Shown one piece after another: positions 1 to 8,330 of a stretch of 64,000 nucleotides of DNA. Within the stretch, counting starts at the first letter, position 1; each line of letters opens with the position of its first letter. Both the position numbers and the translations under genes were made by a program. Source of the DNA: Candidatus Sumerlaeota bacterium (GTDB lineage Bacteria > Sumerlaeota > Sumerlaeia > JAFGJS01); contig JAFGJS010000025.1 of assembly GCA_016928995.1 (NCBI GenBank), forward strand, positions 4,653 through 68,652, written 5' to 3'. The notes below the pieces were generated by a model. The model saw only the letters and a program-made list of their open reading frames with translations, was not told the DNA's origin and made no database searches.

Positions 1-90
1 GCAGCCTTTGGTCAGACCGGCGCGCGCGGCCAAGCCATCCGGTTCCACTTTGCTGACGATCGCCCCCTGATTGCCGCGTGCCTTTTTCAT
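1..90 (-). CDS. PDZ-domain protein, N-terminal fragment (window edge)
   Basis: The frame opens at ATG 88-90 on the minus strand and is still open at base 1, so only the first 30 residues are visible. They begin MKKARGNQGAIVSKVEPDG and continue with LAARAGLTKGC. The hydrophobic-V-x-P-x-G-x-A-x-x-A-G-L pattern with a following G is the usual opening of a PDZ domain. Proteins that start directly with such a PDZ include the DUF512 radical-SAM-like family, but nothing past residue 30 can be read, so the full identity is open. The gene lies 11 bp downstream of the zinc-ribbon gene on the same strand and is probably co-transcribed with it. Confidence 0.55.
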   Translation of the reverse strand, partial: MKKARGNQGAIVSKVEPDGLAARAGLTKGC

Positions 91-101
91 GAGTCGTCAC
101 C

Positions 102-587
102 CTAGCGCCATTCCAGCCGGTGCGCATTGACGATGGTTTCGATCTCGCCATGATCCAGCCAAATAAGGCCGCACTTGCCGCAAGTGTCGATCAGCACGTG
201 ACCCGGTCCATAATACGGATGCGCCTCCATCTTGCGCTTGCAGGACGGACAGGATAAAACGCGCTCCAGTTCCTCTGCTGTGATCGGTTGTTTCGGCGTC
301 TCCACGGGATCAATCCTCGCCGCGCGTGTGTTGATGATTGGCAGAAACGTGGCCTGTTGCGTCAACACGCCCCGGCAGTTCAGGCAATGCCAGACCTGCC
401 GCCCCTCCAGCGACGCCGTGGCCATGATCGATCGGCAAACCGGACAATCGAACTCGCTGTCCGGCTCCACGACGGCCACGCCGTCCGAATTTTTCTCCGC
501 AAAAACGATGGACGAACAATACTCGCAAAAGAAATACTCACCCTTCGGCATAAAAGCCATCGGTCCGCCGCAATTCTCGCAATTCAT
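102..587 (-). CDS. Zinc-ribbon protein (TFIIB-type zinc finger)
   Basis: A 161-residue cytoplasmic protein built from cysteine pairs. It opens MNCENCGG, then FFCEYCSS, then DCPVCRS followed by WHCLNCRG, and finally LSCPSCKRKM with DTCGKCGLIWLDHGE. The last block matches the zf-TFIIB pattern, in which a CPxC knuckle is followed by CxxC and a WLDxGE signature. Three zinc ribbons are therefore likely. The frame is open further upstream, but the ATG at 585-587 has an AAGGA ribosome-binding site eight bases before it and begins exactly at the first zinc knuckle, so the longer arginine-rich extension is rejected. Proteins of this type bind zinc and often nucleic acid, but no specific function is known. 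It sits directly upstream of the PDZ gene. Confidence 0.8.
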   Translation of the reverse strand: MNCENCGGPMAFMPKGEYFFCEYCSSIVFAEKNSDGVAVVEPDSEFDCPVCRSIMATASLEGRQVWHCLNCRGVLTQQATFLPIINTRAARIDPVETPKQPITAEELERVLSCPSCKRKMEAHPYYGPGHVLIDTCGKCGLIWLDHGEIETIVNAHRLEWR

Positions 588-775
588 GGCTGGTTTCCTT
601 CGCATCAATGCTGACAAGTGGTGCATCTTGCCTTGCACTATTGCGAAAATCCAGCAATACTTACGGCGTTTTTTTCGCGCCGCGGAGAGAAACAGCTTGA
701 ATGTGCGGCAAGGCTTTCGCATTGCTTAAAAGCGCTCGAATCAAGCGCGATTTTCACACAGAAATGGAATTTGGA

Positions 776-1909
776 ATGGCTCAACGGGTTTTGATCACTG
801 GCGGCGCGGGATTCATCGGATCGCATTTGGCGGACTTGCTGCTGAAGGAAGGCTACGCCGTGCGCGTGCTGGACAATCTGGAGCCGCAGGTGCATGGCCC
901 GAACGCCGCGCGTCCGGCCTATCTGCACAGCGACGTGGAATTCATCCAGGGCGACGTGCGCGATCCGGAAGCGGTGGCGCGCGCCCTGCAGGACGTCGAT
1001 CTCGTCTCGCATCAAGCCGCGCTGGTCGGCGTGGGGCAATCGATGTATGAAATCGCGCGCTACACGGAGATCAACGCGCTCGGCACGGCGCGGCTGCTCG
1101 ACGCCATCGTCCAGACTCCCGCCATCCGCGACCGCATGCAACGCATCGTCGTCGCCTCCTCGATGTCCTGCTATGGCGAAGGCAAGGCCTATCACCGGTC
1201 ATGCGGCGAATTCGCCCCGCCCCTGCGCACGATCAAGCAAATGCAACGCGAAGAATGGGAGATCCTGGCGCCGAACGACGAGCCATGCGAAGCGCGCCCG
1301 ACCGACGAAGAGCATCCCATGCGCCCGACCTCTGTTTATGCCGCCAGCAAGCACAACCAGGAGCAACTGGTCCTCGCCACCGGCCTCGCCTACGGTATAG
1401 CCGCTGTGGCCCTGCGCTACTTCGGCGTATACGGCTCGCGCCAATCCTTGAGCAACCCATACACCGGCGTCGGCGCGATTTTCAGCAGTTCACTGCTCAA
1501 CGGCCGCCCGCCGCTAGTCTATGAAGACGGCAAACAAACCCGCGATTTCATCCACGTCAGCGACATCGCGCGCGCCAACCTGCTCGCCCTGCGCGAGGAG
1601 AGCGTGCGAAACGGAGCGTTCAACGTCGGAACCGGCCGCCGGATCAGCATTCTCGAACTGGCGCGGATGCTCAGCGAAAAAATCACCGGTGGAAACATCG
1701 AGCCGGAAATCACCAAACGCTTTCGCTCCGGCGACGTGCGGCACTGCTTCGCGGACACCAAGCAGGCCCGCGACTGGCTCGGTTTCTACGCCCAGGTCGC
1801 GCTGGAAGACGGCATCGACGAACTCGTGGAATCCGTGCGCGCACAAACCCCTCCGGATCGCCGCGACGAAGCGCACGATGAATTGCAAAAGCACGGACTC
1901 GTGAAATGA
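776..1909 (+). CDS. NAD-dependent nucleotide-sugar epimerase, dTDP-L-rhamnose 4-epimerase-like
   Basis: An extended short-chain dehydrogenase of 377 residues. The Rossmann motif GGAGFIGSHL is near residues 9-18 and the catalytic YAASK is near 188-192. Several segments are diagnostic of the dTDP-L-rhamnose 4-epimerase subgroup rather than ordinary GalE: LDNLEPQVHG, VGVGQSMYEIARY and RQSLSNPYTGVGAIF. The enzyme would interconvert an activated deoxysugar for surface polysaccharide. Subgroup relatives carry an insert with two CxxC-type knuckles between the catalytic serine region and the YxxxK. Here the insert keeps only single cysteines (RSCGEF and EPCEA), so a metal knuckle has probably been lost. 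The start at 776 has GGA seven bases upstream; an in-frame ATG at 764 is an alternative. The stop overlaps the next start in ATGA. Confidence 0.85.
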   Translation: MAQRVLITGGAGFIGSHLADLLLKEGYAVRVLDNLEPQVHGPNAARPAYLHSDVEFIQGDVRDPEAVARALQDVDLVSHQAALVGVGQSMYEIARYTEINALGTARLLDAIVQTPAIRDRMQRIVVASSMSCYGEGKAYHRSCGEFAPPLRTIKQMQREEWEILAPNDEPCEARPTDEEHPMRPTSVYAASKHNQEQLVLATGLAYGIAAVALRYFGVYGSRQSLSNPYTGVGAIFSSSLLNGRPPLVYEDGKQTRDFIHVSDIARANLLALREESVRNGAFNVGTGRRISILELARMLSEKITGGNIEPEITKRFRSGDVRHCFADTKQARDWLGFYAQVALEDGIDELVESVRAQTPPDRRDEAHDELQKHGLVK

Positions 1910-2322
1910 GGCTCCCCCGCGCCTTGCGCATGTGGCGACTGCGACATCTTCCGCCGCGCATTCCGCCGGAAAATCCGCTCGAGCTCGGAGCATGGGGCGA
2001 AGCCGTCGCCGTGCGCCACTTCTGGAAACAAGGCTGGCGCATCCTGGAGCGCAACTACGTTTACGGTAAAGCGGAGATCGATGTGATCGCCGAAGACCAC
2101 GGCGAACTGGTGATCCTTGAAATCCGCACCCGCGTCGACCCAAACGTCCATCCCTCGGAAACCATCACCGCCCGAAAATCCGAAAAAATTTCACAGGCGG
2201 CGCATCAGTACATCCAGCGCCATTGCGCAGGCTGCCAGCATTTCCGTTTCGACACAGCCAGTGTCATCGTCGCCGCGGACCGCCGGTCCTACGTCATTGA
2301 CCACCAGCGCGCCATGTTTTAA
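1906..2322 (+). CDS. UPF0102 / YraN-family endonuclease-like protein
   Basis: A 138-residue protein with the YraN pattern: LELGAWGEAVAVRHFWKQGW, then ILERNYVYGKAEIDVIAEDH, then LVILEIRTR, and K-x-x-K-I-S-x-A-A with RFDTASVIV near the end. The E/D-x-x-E-x-K-like acidic and basic residues (E-I-D, E-I-R, K in ARKSEK) resemble the restriction-endonuclease-like fold assigned to the family. Where a lysine usually follows the EV(K) signature, this copy has EIR. The biological role of the family is unclear; Holliday-junction or nuclease-like roles are proposed from fold only. It starts inside the stop codon of the epimerase gene (ATGA overlap), indicating translational coupling. Confidence 0.85.
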   Translation: MRLPRALRMWRLRHLPPRIPPENPLELGAWGEAVAVRHFWKQGWRILERNYVYGKAEIDVIAEDHGELVILEIRTRVDPNVHPSETITARKSEKISQAAHQYIQRHCAGCQHFRFDTASVIVAADRRSYVIDHQRAMF

Positions 2323-2425
2323 CGCAACTTATTGAAAGTAGCGAAGCGCGCAACGTATTGCAAACTCAGAGGATTGAATCAAACCGTCGTCGGCTTCGCT
2401 GAAATGCCTATCGGCAATTTCCTGC

Positions 2426-2461
2426 TTGCTATTTATACGGTAAAACGTGTATAGGTATAAC
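2426..2461 (+). promoter_or_regulatory. Possible sigma-70 type promoter upstream of pilT
   Basis: TTGCTA at 2426-2431 and TATAGG at 2450-2455 are 18 bp apart, in the only AT-rich part of the spacer before pilT. A second -10-like TATAAC follows at 2456. This is weak sequence evidence only. Confidence 0.3.
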
Positions 2462-2478
2462 CTAAGAGCAATTTTCAC

Positions 2479-2579
2479 AAGCGTCGTTGCGCAGCCATCA
2501 TTGGCGCAGACGCTTCAATCAACACTGTTGATTCAACGCCTCTAGGATAAATTCATCATCCGCTGCGGCAAGCGGATGA
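2479..2579 (+). promoter_or_regulatory. Three consecutive hairpins in the pilT leader
   Basis: The 313-bp spacer between the YraN-family gene and pilT holds three inverted repeats in a row. The first pairs AAGCGTC (2479-2485) and TGCGC (2488-2492) with GCGCA (2504-2508) and GACGCTT (2509-2515). The second is AATCAACA-C-TGTTGATT (2517-2533). The third pairs TCATCCGCT (2556-2564) with AGCGGATGA (2571-2579). None is followed by a U-run, so they are not ordinary terminators. They lie 57-157 bases before the pilT start and would sit in its 5' leader RNA. No known riboswitch class is recognised. Confidence 0.45.
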
Positions 2580-2635
2580 CGCGGTGAAATTCAACGCGGT
2601 GGAATGCCGCGTCAGACTACCAACGGAGCGCGAAG

Positions 2636-3763
2636 ATGGCCCTGCATCATCCCCCACAACACCATGCTGAAGAAAAAACCGACGTCAAACTGCCCTATAC
2701 CATGGCCGATCTGCTCAAGGCCAGCGTCGAGCAGAAAGCATCCGACTTGCATATCGCGGTCGGCCGTCCGCCGGTGCTGCGCATCCACGGCAACCTGGTG
2801 GATATGGATTACCCACCGCTCAAGCCGACGCACACCGAGCATCTCATTTACAGCGTCCTGACCGACCTGCAAAAGCAATTCTTCGAAGAAAACATGGAGC
2901 TCGACTTCTCCCTGAGCATCGCGAACATCAGCCGCTACAGGGTTAACGTGCACTATCAGCGCGGCACCGTGGCCGCGGCTTTCCGCACGATCCCCACCGT
3001 GATCCCGACGTTCGAAGCGCTGCATCTGCCACGACGCATCATGGAATACATCGCGCGCCGCCCGAACGGACTCGCCCTGGTCACCGGCCCCACGGGACAC
3101 GGAAAATCAACTACGCTGGCCGCTATCGTCGACCTGATCAACCGCGAGAAAGACTGCCATATCATCTGCGCTGAAGACCCCATCGAATACCTGCATCCGC
3201 ATAAAAAAGCGCTCGTCGAGCAACGCGAAGTCAATGAGGACACCAAATCATTCTCCACCGCCCTGAAGTTCGTTCTGCGCCAGGATCCGGACGTGATCAT
3301 GGTCGGCGAAATGCGCGACCTGGACACCATCACCGCCGCGCTCACCGCCGCGGAAACCGGCCACCTGGTTTTCAGCACGCTGCACACCAACGACGTGATG
3401 CAGACCGTGGACCGCATCATCGACGTCTTCCCGCCATACCAGCAACAACAAGTCCGCGTCCAATTGGCGGCGACCATCGAAGCCGTGTTCTGCCAGCGCC
3501 TGCTGCCATCCATTCTTGGCTCCGGACGCGAACTCGCCATCGAAATCCTGCTGGGCACCGACGCCGTGCGCAGTTTGATCCGCGAAGGAAAAACAGAGCA
3601 ATTGCAGACCATGCTGGAAACATCCAGCAAGCAAGGCATGCAGACTATGGACCGCAGTTTGAGCGACCTGGTGCTGCGTAAACGCATCTCGATGGAAACC
3701 GCGCGGCGCAACGCCAAGAAACCGCAGGAAGTCGAACGCTTCGTGATGAGCGGGGGCAAATAA
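2636..3763 (+). CDS. pilT: Type IV pilus retraction ATPase PilT
   Basis: A 375-residue secretion-type ATPase that powers pilus retraction and twitching motility at the cytoplasmic face of the inner membrane. It has the N-terminal PAS-like domain (ASDLHIAVGRPPVLRIHG), Walker A GPTGHGKST near residue 151, an Asp box AEDPIEYLH, Walker B DPDVIMVGEMRD near 220, the His box STLHTND near 248, and the PilT-type tail with AVRSLIREGK in place of the usual AIRNLIREGK. Length and layout are normal for PilT. A GGAG at 2625-2628 is seven bases from the ATG. No pilus structural genes lie beside it; the extension-type ATPase at 46185-48167 is 43 kb away. The leader upstream is rich in hairpins and may control it. 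Confidence 0.95.
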   Translation: MALHHPPQHHAEEKTDVKLPYTMADLLKASVEQKASDLHIAVGRPPVLRIHGNLVDMDYPPLKPTHTEHLIYSVLTDLQKQFFEENMELDFSLSIANISRYRVNVHYQRGTVAAAFRTIPTVIPTFEALHLPRRIMEYIARRPNGLALVTGPTGHGKSTTLAAIVDLINREKDCHIICAEDPIEYLHPHKKALVEQREVNEDTKSFSTALKFVLRQDPDVIMVGEMRDLDTITAALTAAETGHLVFSTLHTNDVMQTVDRIIDVFPPYQQQQVRVQLAATIEAVFCQRLLPSILGSGRELAIEILLGTDAVRSLIREGKTEQLQTMLETSSKQGMQTMDRSLSDLVLRKRISMETARRNAKKPQEVERFVMSGGK

Positions 3764-3906
3764 AATCACGCGACAGCTGCTCATATATTTTTAAACTTGC
3801 CCCTATGCCCAGTCATACCGTTTAATAAAACAAAGGGAATCGGTTGGCGCATATCGCGATTCCAACAAACTACCGATCAGTATCATCCTCCATCAGGAGT
3901 CCGGTT

Positions 3907-4917
3907 GTGCAAACTTATCCCCTGCTCAGCCAGCCGATTTTCAAGGAGAAGATTTGGGGGGGGAGACGCCTGGAGCGCTGGTTCGCGGACCAGATGCCCG
4001 CCGATGTTCATATCGGCGAAATCTGGACGATTGCCGATCTCAAGGAAGGCTCATCCGCCGTCGCCAACGGACCGCTGGCCGGCAAAACGCTCTCGGAAGT
4101 CCGTGAAATCTGGGGACGGGAACTGATCGGAACCGCCTGGCCCGATCACGAGCCGCGATTCCCCCTGCTCGTAAAATTCCTCGACGCGCATGAAAAGCTC
4201 AGTGTGCAGGTGCATCCCAGCGAAGAGGATTGCCTGAAGCATTTTCCAAACGGCAACGGCAAAGATGAGACGTGGATCGTGCTCGAATCCGAGCATGGAT
4301 TCATCTATTACGGCTTTCAGCCCGGGGTCGACATCAATGACTACGACTGGGCCATGTCCCTCGGCGCGATTGAAAAACGCCTGCGCCATGTGGAGGTCAA
4401 GCCCGGCGACTGCTTCCGCATCCAGCCGGGAACGGTGCACGCAATCTGCGGCGGAGTGATGACGCTGGAAATCCAGCAGCCTTCCGACACTACCTTCCGC
4501 ATCTTTGATTACGGCCGCACGGATGACGAAGGCAATCCGCGCCCCATGCATTACCAGGAATCGCGCAAGGTCATCCGCTTCAATTACGACGAGAATCCCG
4601 CGTTGAATCCGGAACGCGTTGAGACAAAGTATGGCGCGCTGGAGCTGCTGATCGAAGTCGAGGCTTACCGCATCGAACGGGCGCAAATCGAGAAATCGCT
4701 GAAATGGGAAGTCGATCCTCGAACCGCACAGACCCTGGTCGTGCTTGAAGGCGCCGGAGAACTCAGCGGCGGCGGTGAAAAAATTGCGCTCAAACCCGGC
4801 TCGACAGCGATCCTTCCCGCATCACTCGGTTCCGTGAAACTCACGCCCGAAAAAACCGGCGGCATGCTCATCGTCATCGCCGGCGCCAGCGGAGCGCCGC
4901 TGCTGCACCAAACGTAA
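3907..4917 (+). CDS. manA: Mannose-6-phosphate isomerase, class I
   Basis: A 336-residue cupin-type phosphomannose isomerase that interconverts fructose-6-phosphate and mannose-6-phosphate for GDP-sugar and polysaccharide synthesis. The zinc ligands of the family are present: Q and H in SVQVHPSEE near residue 101, E in DETWIVLE near 122, and H in PGTVHAICGG near 179. The short form matches Bacillus-type ManA rather than the longer enterobacterial enzyme. The frame is open back to a TTG at 3844, but GTG at 3907 is preceded by a perfect AGGAG (3895-3899) at seven bases and starts at the first conserved segment (VQTYPLLSQPIFKEKIWGG), so it is chosen. A hairpin terminator shared with convergent murB follows. 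Confidence 0.9.
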   Translation: MQTYPLLSQPIFKEKIWGGRRLERWFADQMPADVHIGEIWTIADLKEGSSAVANGPLAGKTLSEVREIWGRELIGTAWPDHEPRFPLLVKFLDAHEKLSVQVHPSEEDCLKHFPNGNGKDETWIVLESEHGFIYYGFQPGVDINDYDWAMSLGAIEKRLRHVEVKPGDCFRIQPGTVHAICGGVMTLEIQQPSDTTFRIFDYGRTDDEGNPRPMHYQESRKVIRFNYDENPALNPERVETKYGALELLIEVEAYRIERAQIEKSLKWEVDPRTAQTLVVLEGAGELSGGGEKIALKPGSTAILPASLGSVKLTPEKTGGMLIVIAGASGAPLLHQT

Positions 4918-4939
4918 TTTCCTCAATTTTGTCAAAAAG

Positions 4940-4975
4940 ACATCGGGGGACGCGCCCTTGCGCATCCCCCGATGT
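4940..4975. terminator. Bidirectional hairpin terminator between manA and murB
   Basis: A 15-bp stem with one mismatch (ACATCGGGGGACGCG, loop CCCTTG, CGCATCCCCCGATGT) lies between the convergent genes. Read on the minus strand it is followed by TCTTTTTGAC, a good U-run for murB; on the plus strand the tail is weaker. Confidence 0.8.
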
Positions 4976-4999
4976 TATGAAATATAATTGCCGCCGATA

Positions 5000-5893
5000 T
5001 CAACGCGGCGACTGGATGATCTGCACTTCCACCGACAGATCGATGTCCTTCTGTTCCTTCACCGTCTGCTGGACCTGCATGATCAGTTCGAGGATGTCCT
5101 GCGCCGTGGCCTTGTTCTTATTCACGATGTAATTCGCATGGTCCGTCGAGACCATCGCGCCGCCCACGGTTGTGCCCTTCAGGCCGCATTCATCGATCAG
5201 CTGGCCTGCGGAATGATCCGGGGGATTCTTGAAAACGCAGCCGGATGACTTGACGCCCGCTGGTTGAATTTGACGCAGCTTCTTATAGTGGGCCAGCCGT
5301 TCCTCGATCGCCTCGGGCGAATCGTGCACCAGCCGCAGCACCGCCTCAGTGACCACCATGCCGCGCAAAGCCGAATTGCGGTACTCAAATTCATACCCGC
5401 CCTTCTTGCAGGCGAAGCGCTCCCCAGCCGGAGTGTATCCGCGCACAGCCTCCACGAACGAACCGATGGACTGATTGGCGCTGCCGGAATTGCCCGTGAC
5501 CGCGCCGCCCACCGTGCCGGGAATGTCCCAAAGAAACTCGATGCCGGTCAGGTTTTCCGCCACGGCGATATTCAACAGCCGGCTCAACGGCAACGCGCAG
5601 CCGACCCGGATCAAGTGTCCGTGAATCTTGATGTCGCGGAAAGCCTGGCCCAGTTTGATCACATAGCCGTCGTAATAATCATCCGCGAAAAAACAATTGG
5701 TACCGCCGCCGAGCATGTGCCACGGCACATCATTGGCATGCGCCCAACGTAGAAATTCTCCCAGTCCTTCATCCGAATCCGCCACGACCAAAGCCTTGGC
5801 GCGGCAATCAATGCTGATCGACGTGAATTTCCCGACCGGCACATCCTGCCGTATTTCAATGCCGGGTATTTCCGGCGGGGCGAGATTGGTCAT
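5000..5893 (-). CDS. murB: UDP-N-acetylenolpyruvoylglucosamine reductase MurB
   Basis: A 297-residue FAD-dependent reductase that makes UDP-N-acetylmuramate in peptidoglycan synthesis. It has the FAD-binding segment LGGGTNCFFADD, the PGTVGGAVTGNSGS loop, YEFEYRNSALRG, a C-terminal SSGCVFKNPP catalytic segment, and the final acidic E in LSVEVQII. The proton-donating residue of MurB, usually Ser in a GS-V-F segment, is Cys here (near residue 218). Cys at this place is known in some MurB lineages, so activity is expected. ATG 5893 is preferred because the upstream alternative at 5935 adds a non-conserved 14-residue leader, although GGAG lies a rather long 12 bases before 5893. The gene implies a peptidoglycan wall. 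Confidence 0.9.
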   Translation of the reverse strand: MTNLAPPEIPGIEIRQDVPVGKFTSISIDCRAKALVVADSDEGLGEFLRWAHANDVPWHMLGGGTNCFFADDYYDGYVIKLGQAFRDIKIHGHLIRVGCALPLSRLLNIAVAENLTGIEFLWDIPGTVGGAVTGNSGSANQSIGSFVEAVRGYTPAGERFACKKGGYEFEYRNSALRGMVVTEAVLRLVHDSPEAIEERLAHYKKLRQIQPAGVKSSGCVFKNPPDHSAGQLIDECGLKGTTVGGAMVSTDHANYIVNKNKATAQDILELIMQVQQTVKEQKDIDLSVEVQIIQSPR

Positions 5894-6114
5894 TGTGCAA
5901 ATTCGCTCCTCAGACTCAGTGCAAAGAATATTCATTCTCGCGCAAATGACAACTCCGCATCATTCAACGCGATTTTCATTTTGCCTTCCCATCCGGCGAA
6001 AATGCAAGCGCATTTTGGCCCGGAAAATAATTTGCGGCGCCGAAGATCCATCACCCAAGCATAAAACTAATTGCTTGACCGTCCAGAGGGCGACAGCAAT
6101 GCTATCGCAACAAA

Positions 6115-8178
6115 ATGACTATTACACGTGCGATGAATACCGCAAAATACACCGCTACATATCGCGAAATCCTCATCATGGCGGCCCTGGCGCTGGGGAT
6201 CGCCACGATTCTTGTGGTCAGCAGCCACCGCCGCATCGAACGCGTCAACAGCGACACGCTGATCATGGTTTCGTTTTACCGCGATCTGTTTGTCGATCAC
6301 ATTCGCATTCGCGGCTGGGAACTCGGTCCGGCGCCGTTCCTCATGCCCGACCTGCCCATTCTCTCCCTCGCCCTGGCCCTCACGTCTAACATCGGTTATG
6401 GCCTGACGCTGTATTCATTGCTGGTCTACGGCTTATTGCTGCTCAGCATGGCCGTCTTGTTCAAACCGCCAAGCGAACAGTGGGCGCATGATAAAACCTT
6501 CGCGTGGGCCACTCTGCTGACCGGTCTGTTGCTGGCCACGCTGCTCAGCGCTGGCCGCAATAACGCGCTCGCGTTTTATCTCTTGCTCCCCTGCAACCAC
6601 ACCGGAGCGCTGCTCTGCGGCATATGGATTTTTCTGCTGGTCAAGCGCATGGCTCTGCGCGGCGGAAATTGGAAAGCCATGCTTGGACTGTCGCTGCTGG
6701 TCATCGCGTCCACGTTCTCCGATCTCTGGCTGATTCCTCAATTCATCGCCCCCATCATCCTCAGCATCCTCGTCTTCTCCGCGCTGCGCTATATCCGCTG
6801 GCCCCTCGCGCTGGGTCTGAGCGTCAACATCGCGCTCAGCGCGGCTCTCGGCAAATACCTGATCCGCGAAATGCGAAAATATGGAATTTTCAACATCCCC
6901 CGCTCACGCGTAAAGGAATCCGAGGAATACCTGCATGCCTACCTCCGCGATTTGAGCCATATCGTCCAACACCAGCCGCTGCTGTTCGCACTGATCGCGA
7001 TTTTCATCATCCTGACGCTCGCATTCTTCTGGAGCAAACGCAAAGAACTGCTGCGCCCCAATGAGCGCTCCGCAGAAACGCGAGACGAGGATTTCAATCT
7101 GCGCTTCAGCCTGTTCTTCATCCTCATCGCATCGCTCGCCTCTCTCGCCGCCCCCATCGCCTTGAAAAAATGGGGCAGCATGGAAAACATCCGCTATCTG
7201 CTTCCCTTTTTCGCCTTGCCGCCGCTGGGGCTGGGCGCCCTGCTGGCGCACTCCCTGCGAGCATGGCCCGCCAAACGCCTGTGGATCGCCGGAACCATGC
7301 TGACAGCCGTCTGCCTGGGCTTCAGTTCTCACAACATTAAATACTTCCGCCGCTCAGACTTGGCGCTCCCCTACCGCGAATCATTCCGGAAAATGGAGCG
7401 GCACCTCGCCGGACGGAACATGCTGTACGGCTACGGCAACTACTGGTACGCCCGGCTGCTCACTCTCGAATCGCGCCGCGGTCTGCAAATCAACGAGATT
7501 CACCCCGACGTATACATGAATCAATGGATGAACAATCCCAATCGCTATTTCGGCTTGCCCGGCTCGAATCATGGCGAATATCCGGCGTATACTTTCATCC
7601 TGATGAACGGCATCGAAAGCCCACGCGTGCTCGCTCAATTCGGCGAACCGGCGCAGAAACTGCGTTTCGAGGAAAACGACGAAGCGTTGGAAGTCTGGAT
7701 CTACAACCGGCCGCAGGACGTCAAGTTCCGCAACTTCTGCCGCACAGCGGCTTTTTTCCGCGCCTTCCGCCGGCCGGAATCGAAACCGGTCGTTTACAGT
7801 GATTTGGCGCAATACATCGCCGACGGCACGTATTGGGAAGACAGCGACCTCTTCCCCGTGCCGGCAGATTTGACGCTCGAAGTGAAATACGATCAGCCGC
7901 TCAGCGGGGACGTGCTGGAAATTTCGGCCGACGCTAATGACAAATATCATGTGACGCTGCTCAGCGAAGGAGAAACCATCGGCGAACTGGATCTGCCGCC
8001 CATGCTCGGAGGCAATATGCGCGCACGGTTTCTGCCCTTGCCGTCCGAAGCCGCCAACCGGCCCATCGACACGATCCAACTGAGACCGGACAATGACGCC
8101 GCGCCATTCCTTCTGGGCCATCTGGCGCTCTACAAGGACCCTTCGCCGCCGGAAGCGAAGGCGACGCATGAAAGATAG
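6115..8178 (+). CDS. Polytopic membrane protein with C-terminal soluble domain
   Basis: A 687-residue protein not assigned to a named family. The first ~410 residues hold about nine to eleven hydrophobic segments; the earliest (near residues 20-38) is followed by an acidic/aromatic loop of the kind seen in GT-C glycosyltransferase-like proteins (NSDTLIMVSFYRDLF). The last ~270 residues are soluble and rich in aromatic and acidic residues, probably extracytoplasmic. A lipid-linked-sugar transferase or flippase-like role is possible but unproven, as no catalytic signature is clear. No strong ribosome-binding site precedes ATG 6115; an in-frame ATG at 6133 is an alternative. The gene is followed after ~40 bp by a long inverted repeat and then the CHAT-domain gene on the same strand, so co-transcription is possible. 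Confidence 0.7.
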   Translation: MTITRAMNTAKYTATYREILIMAALALGIATILVVSSHRRIERVNSDTLIMVSFYRDLFVDHIRIRGWELGPAPFLMPDLPILSLALALTSNIGYGLTLYSLLVYGLLLLSMAVLFKPPSEQWAHDKTFAWATLLTGLLLATLLSAGRNNALAFYLLLPCNHTGALLCGIWIFLLVKRMALRGGNWKAMLGLSLLVIASTFSDLWLIPQFIAPIILSILVFSALRYIRWPLALGLSVNIALSAALGKYLIREMRKYGIFNIPRSRVKESEEYLHAYLRDLSHIVQHQPLLFALIAIFIILTLAFFWSKRKELLRPNERSAETRDEDFNLRFSLFFILIASLASLAAPIALKKWGSMENIRYLLPFFALPPLGLGALLAHSLRAWPAKRLWIAGTMLTAVCLGFSSHNIKYFRRSDLALPYRESFRKMERHLAGRNMLYGYGNYWYARLLTLESRRGLQINEIHPDVYMNQWMNNPNRYFGLPGSNHGEYPAYTFILMNGIESPRVLAQFGEPAQKLRFEENDEALEVWIYNRPQDVKFRNFCRTAAFFRAFRRPESKPVVYSDLAQYIADGTYWEDSDLFPVPADLTLEVKYDQPLSGDVLEISADANDKYHVTLLSEGETIGELDLPPMLGGNMRARFLPLPSEAANRPIDTIQLRPDNDAAPFLLGHLALYKDPSPPEAKATHER

Positions 8179-8217
8179 CGGCGCAACGAGTCATTATCGC
8201 CATCTTATTTTTTCTTG

Positions 8218-8308
8218 CTCTTGCTCTCGCTCTTGCTCTGGCTCATACTCAATCTCTGACGTAATTTAAGAGCGAGATTGAGAGCAAGAGCAAGAGCGAG
8301 AGCAAGAG
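8218..8308. repeat. Long inverted repeat made of GAGCAAGAG-type hexamers
   Basis: A perfect 22-bp inverted repeat (8218-8239 with 8287-8308) is built from CTCTTG/GAGCAA and CTCTCG/GAGCGA units. Inside it a 9-bp arm pair, CTCAATCTC (8248-8256) and GAGATTGAG (8274-8282), extends the structure around a short AT-rich loop. It fills the spacer between the membrane protein and the CHAT-domain gene. A TATAAT box overlaps its right edge (8309-8314), 16 bp before the CHAT start. It could terminate the upstream transcript or shape the leader of the downstream gene. Confidence 0.85.
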
Positions 8309-8330
8309 TATAATAGAAAGCATATCACCC

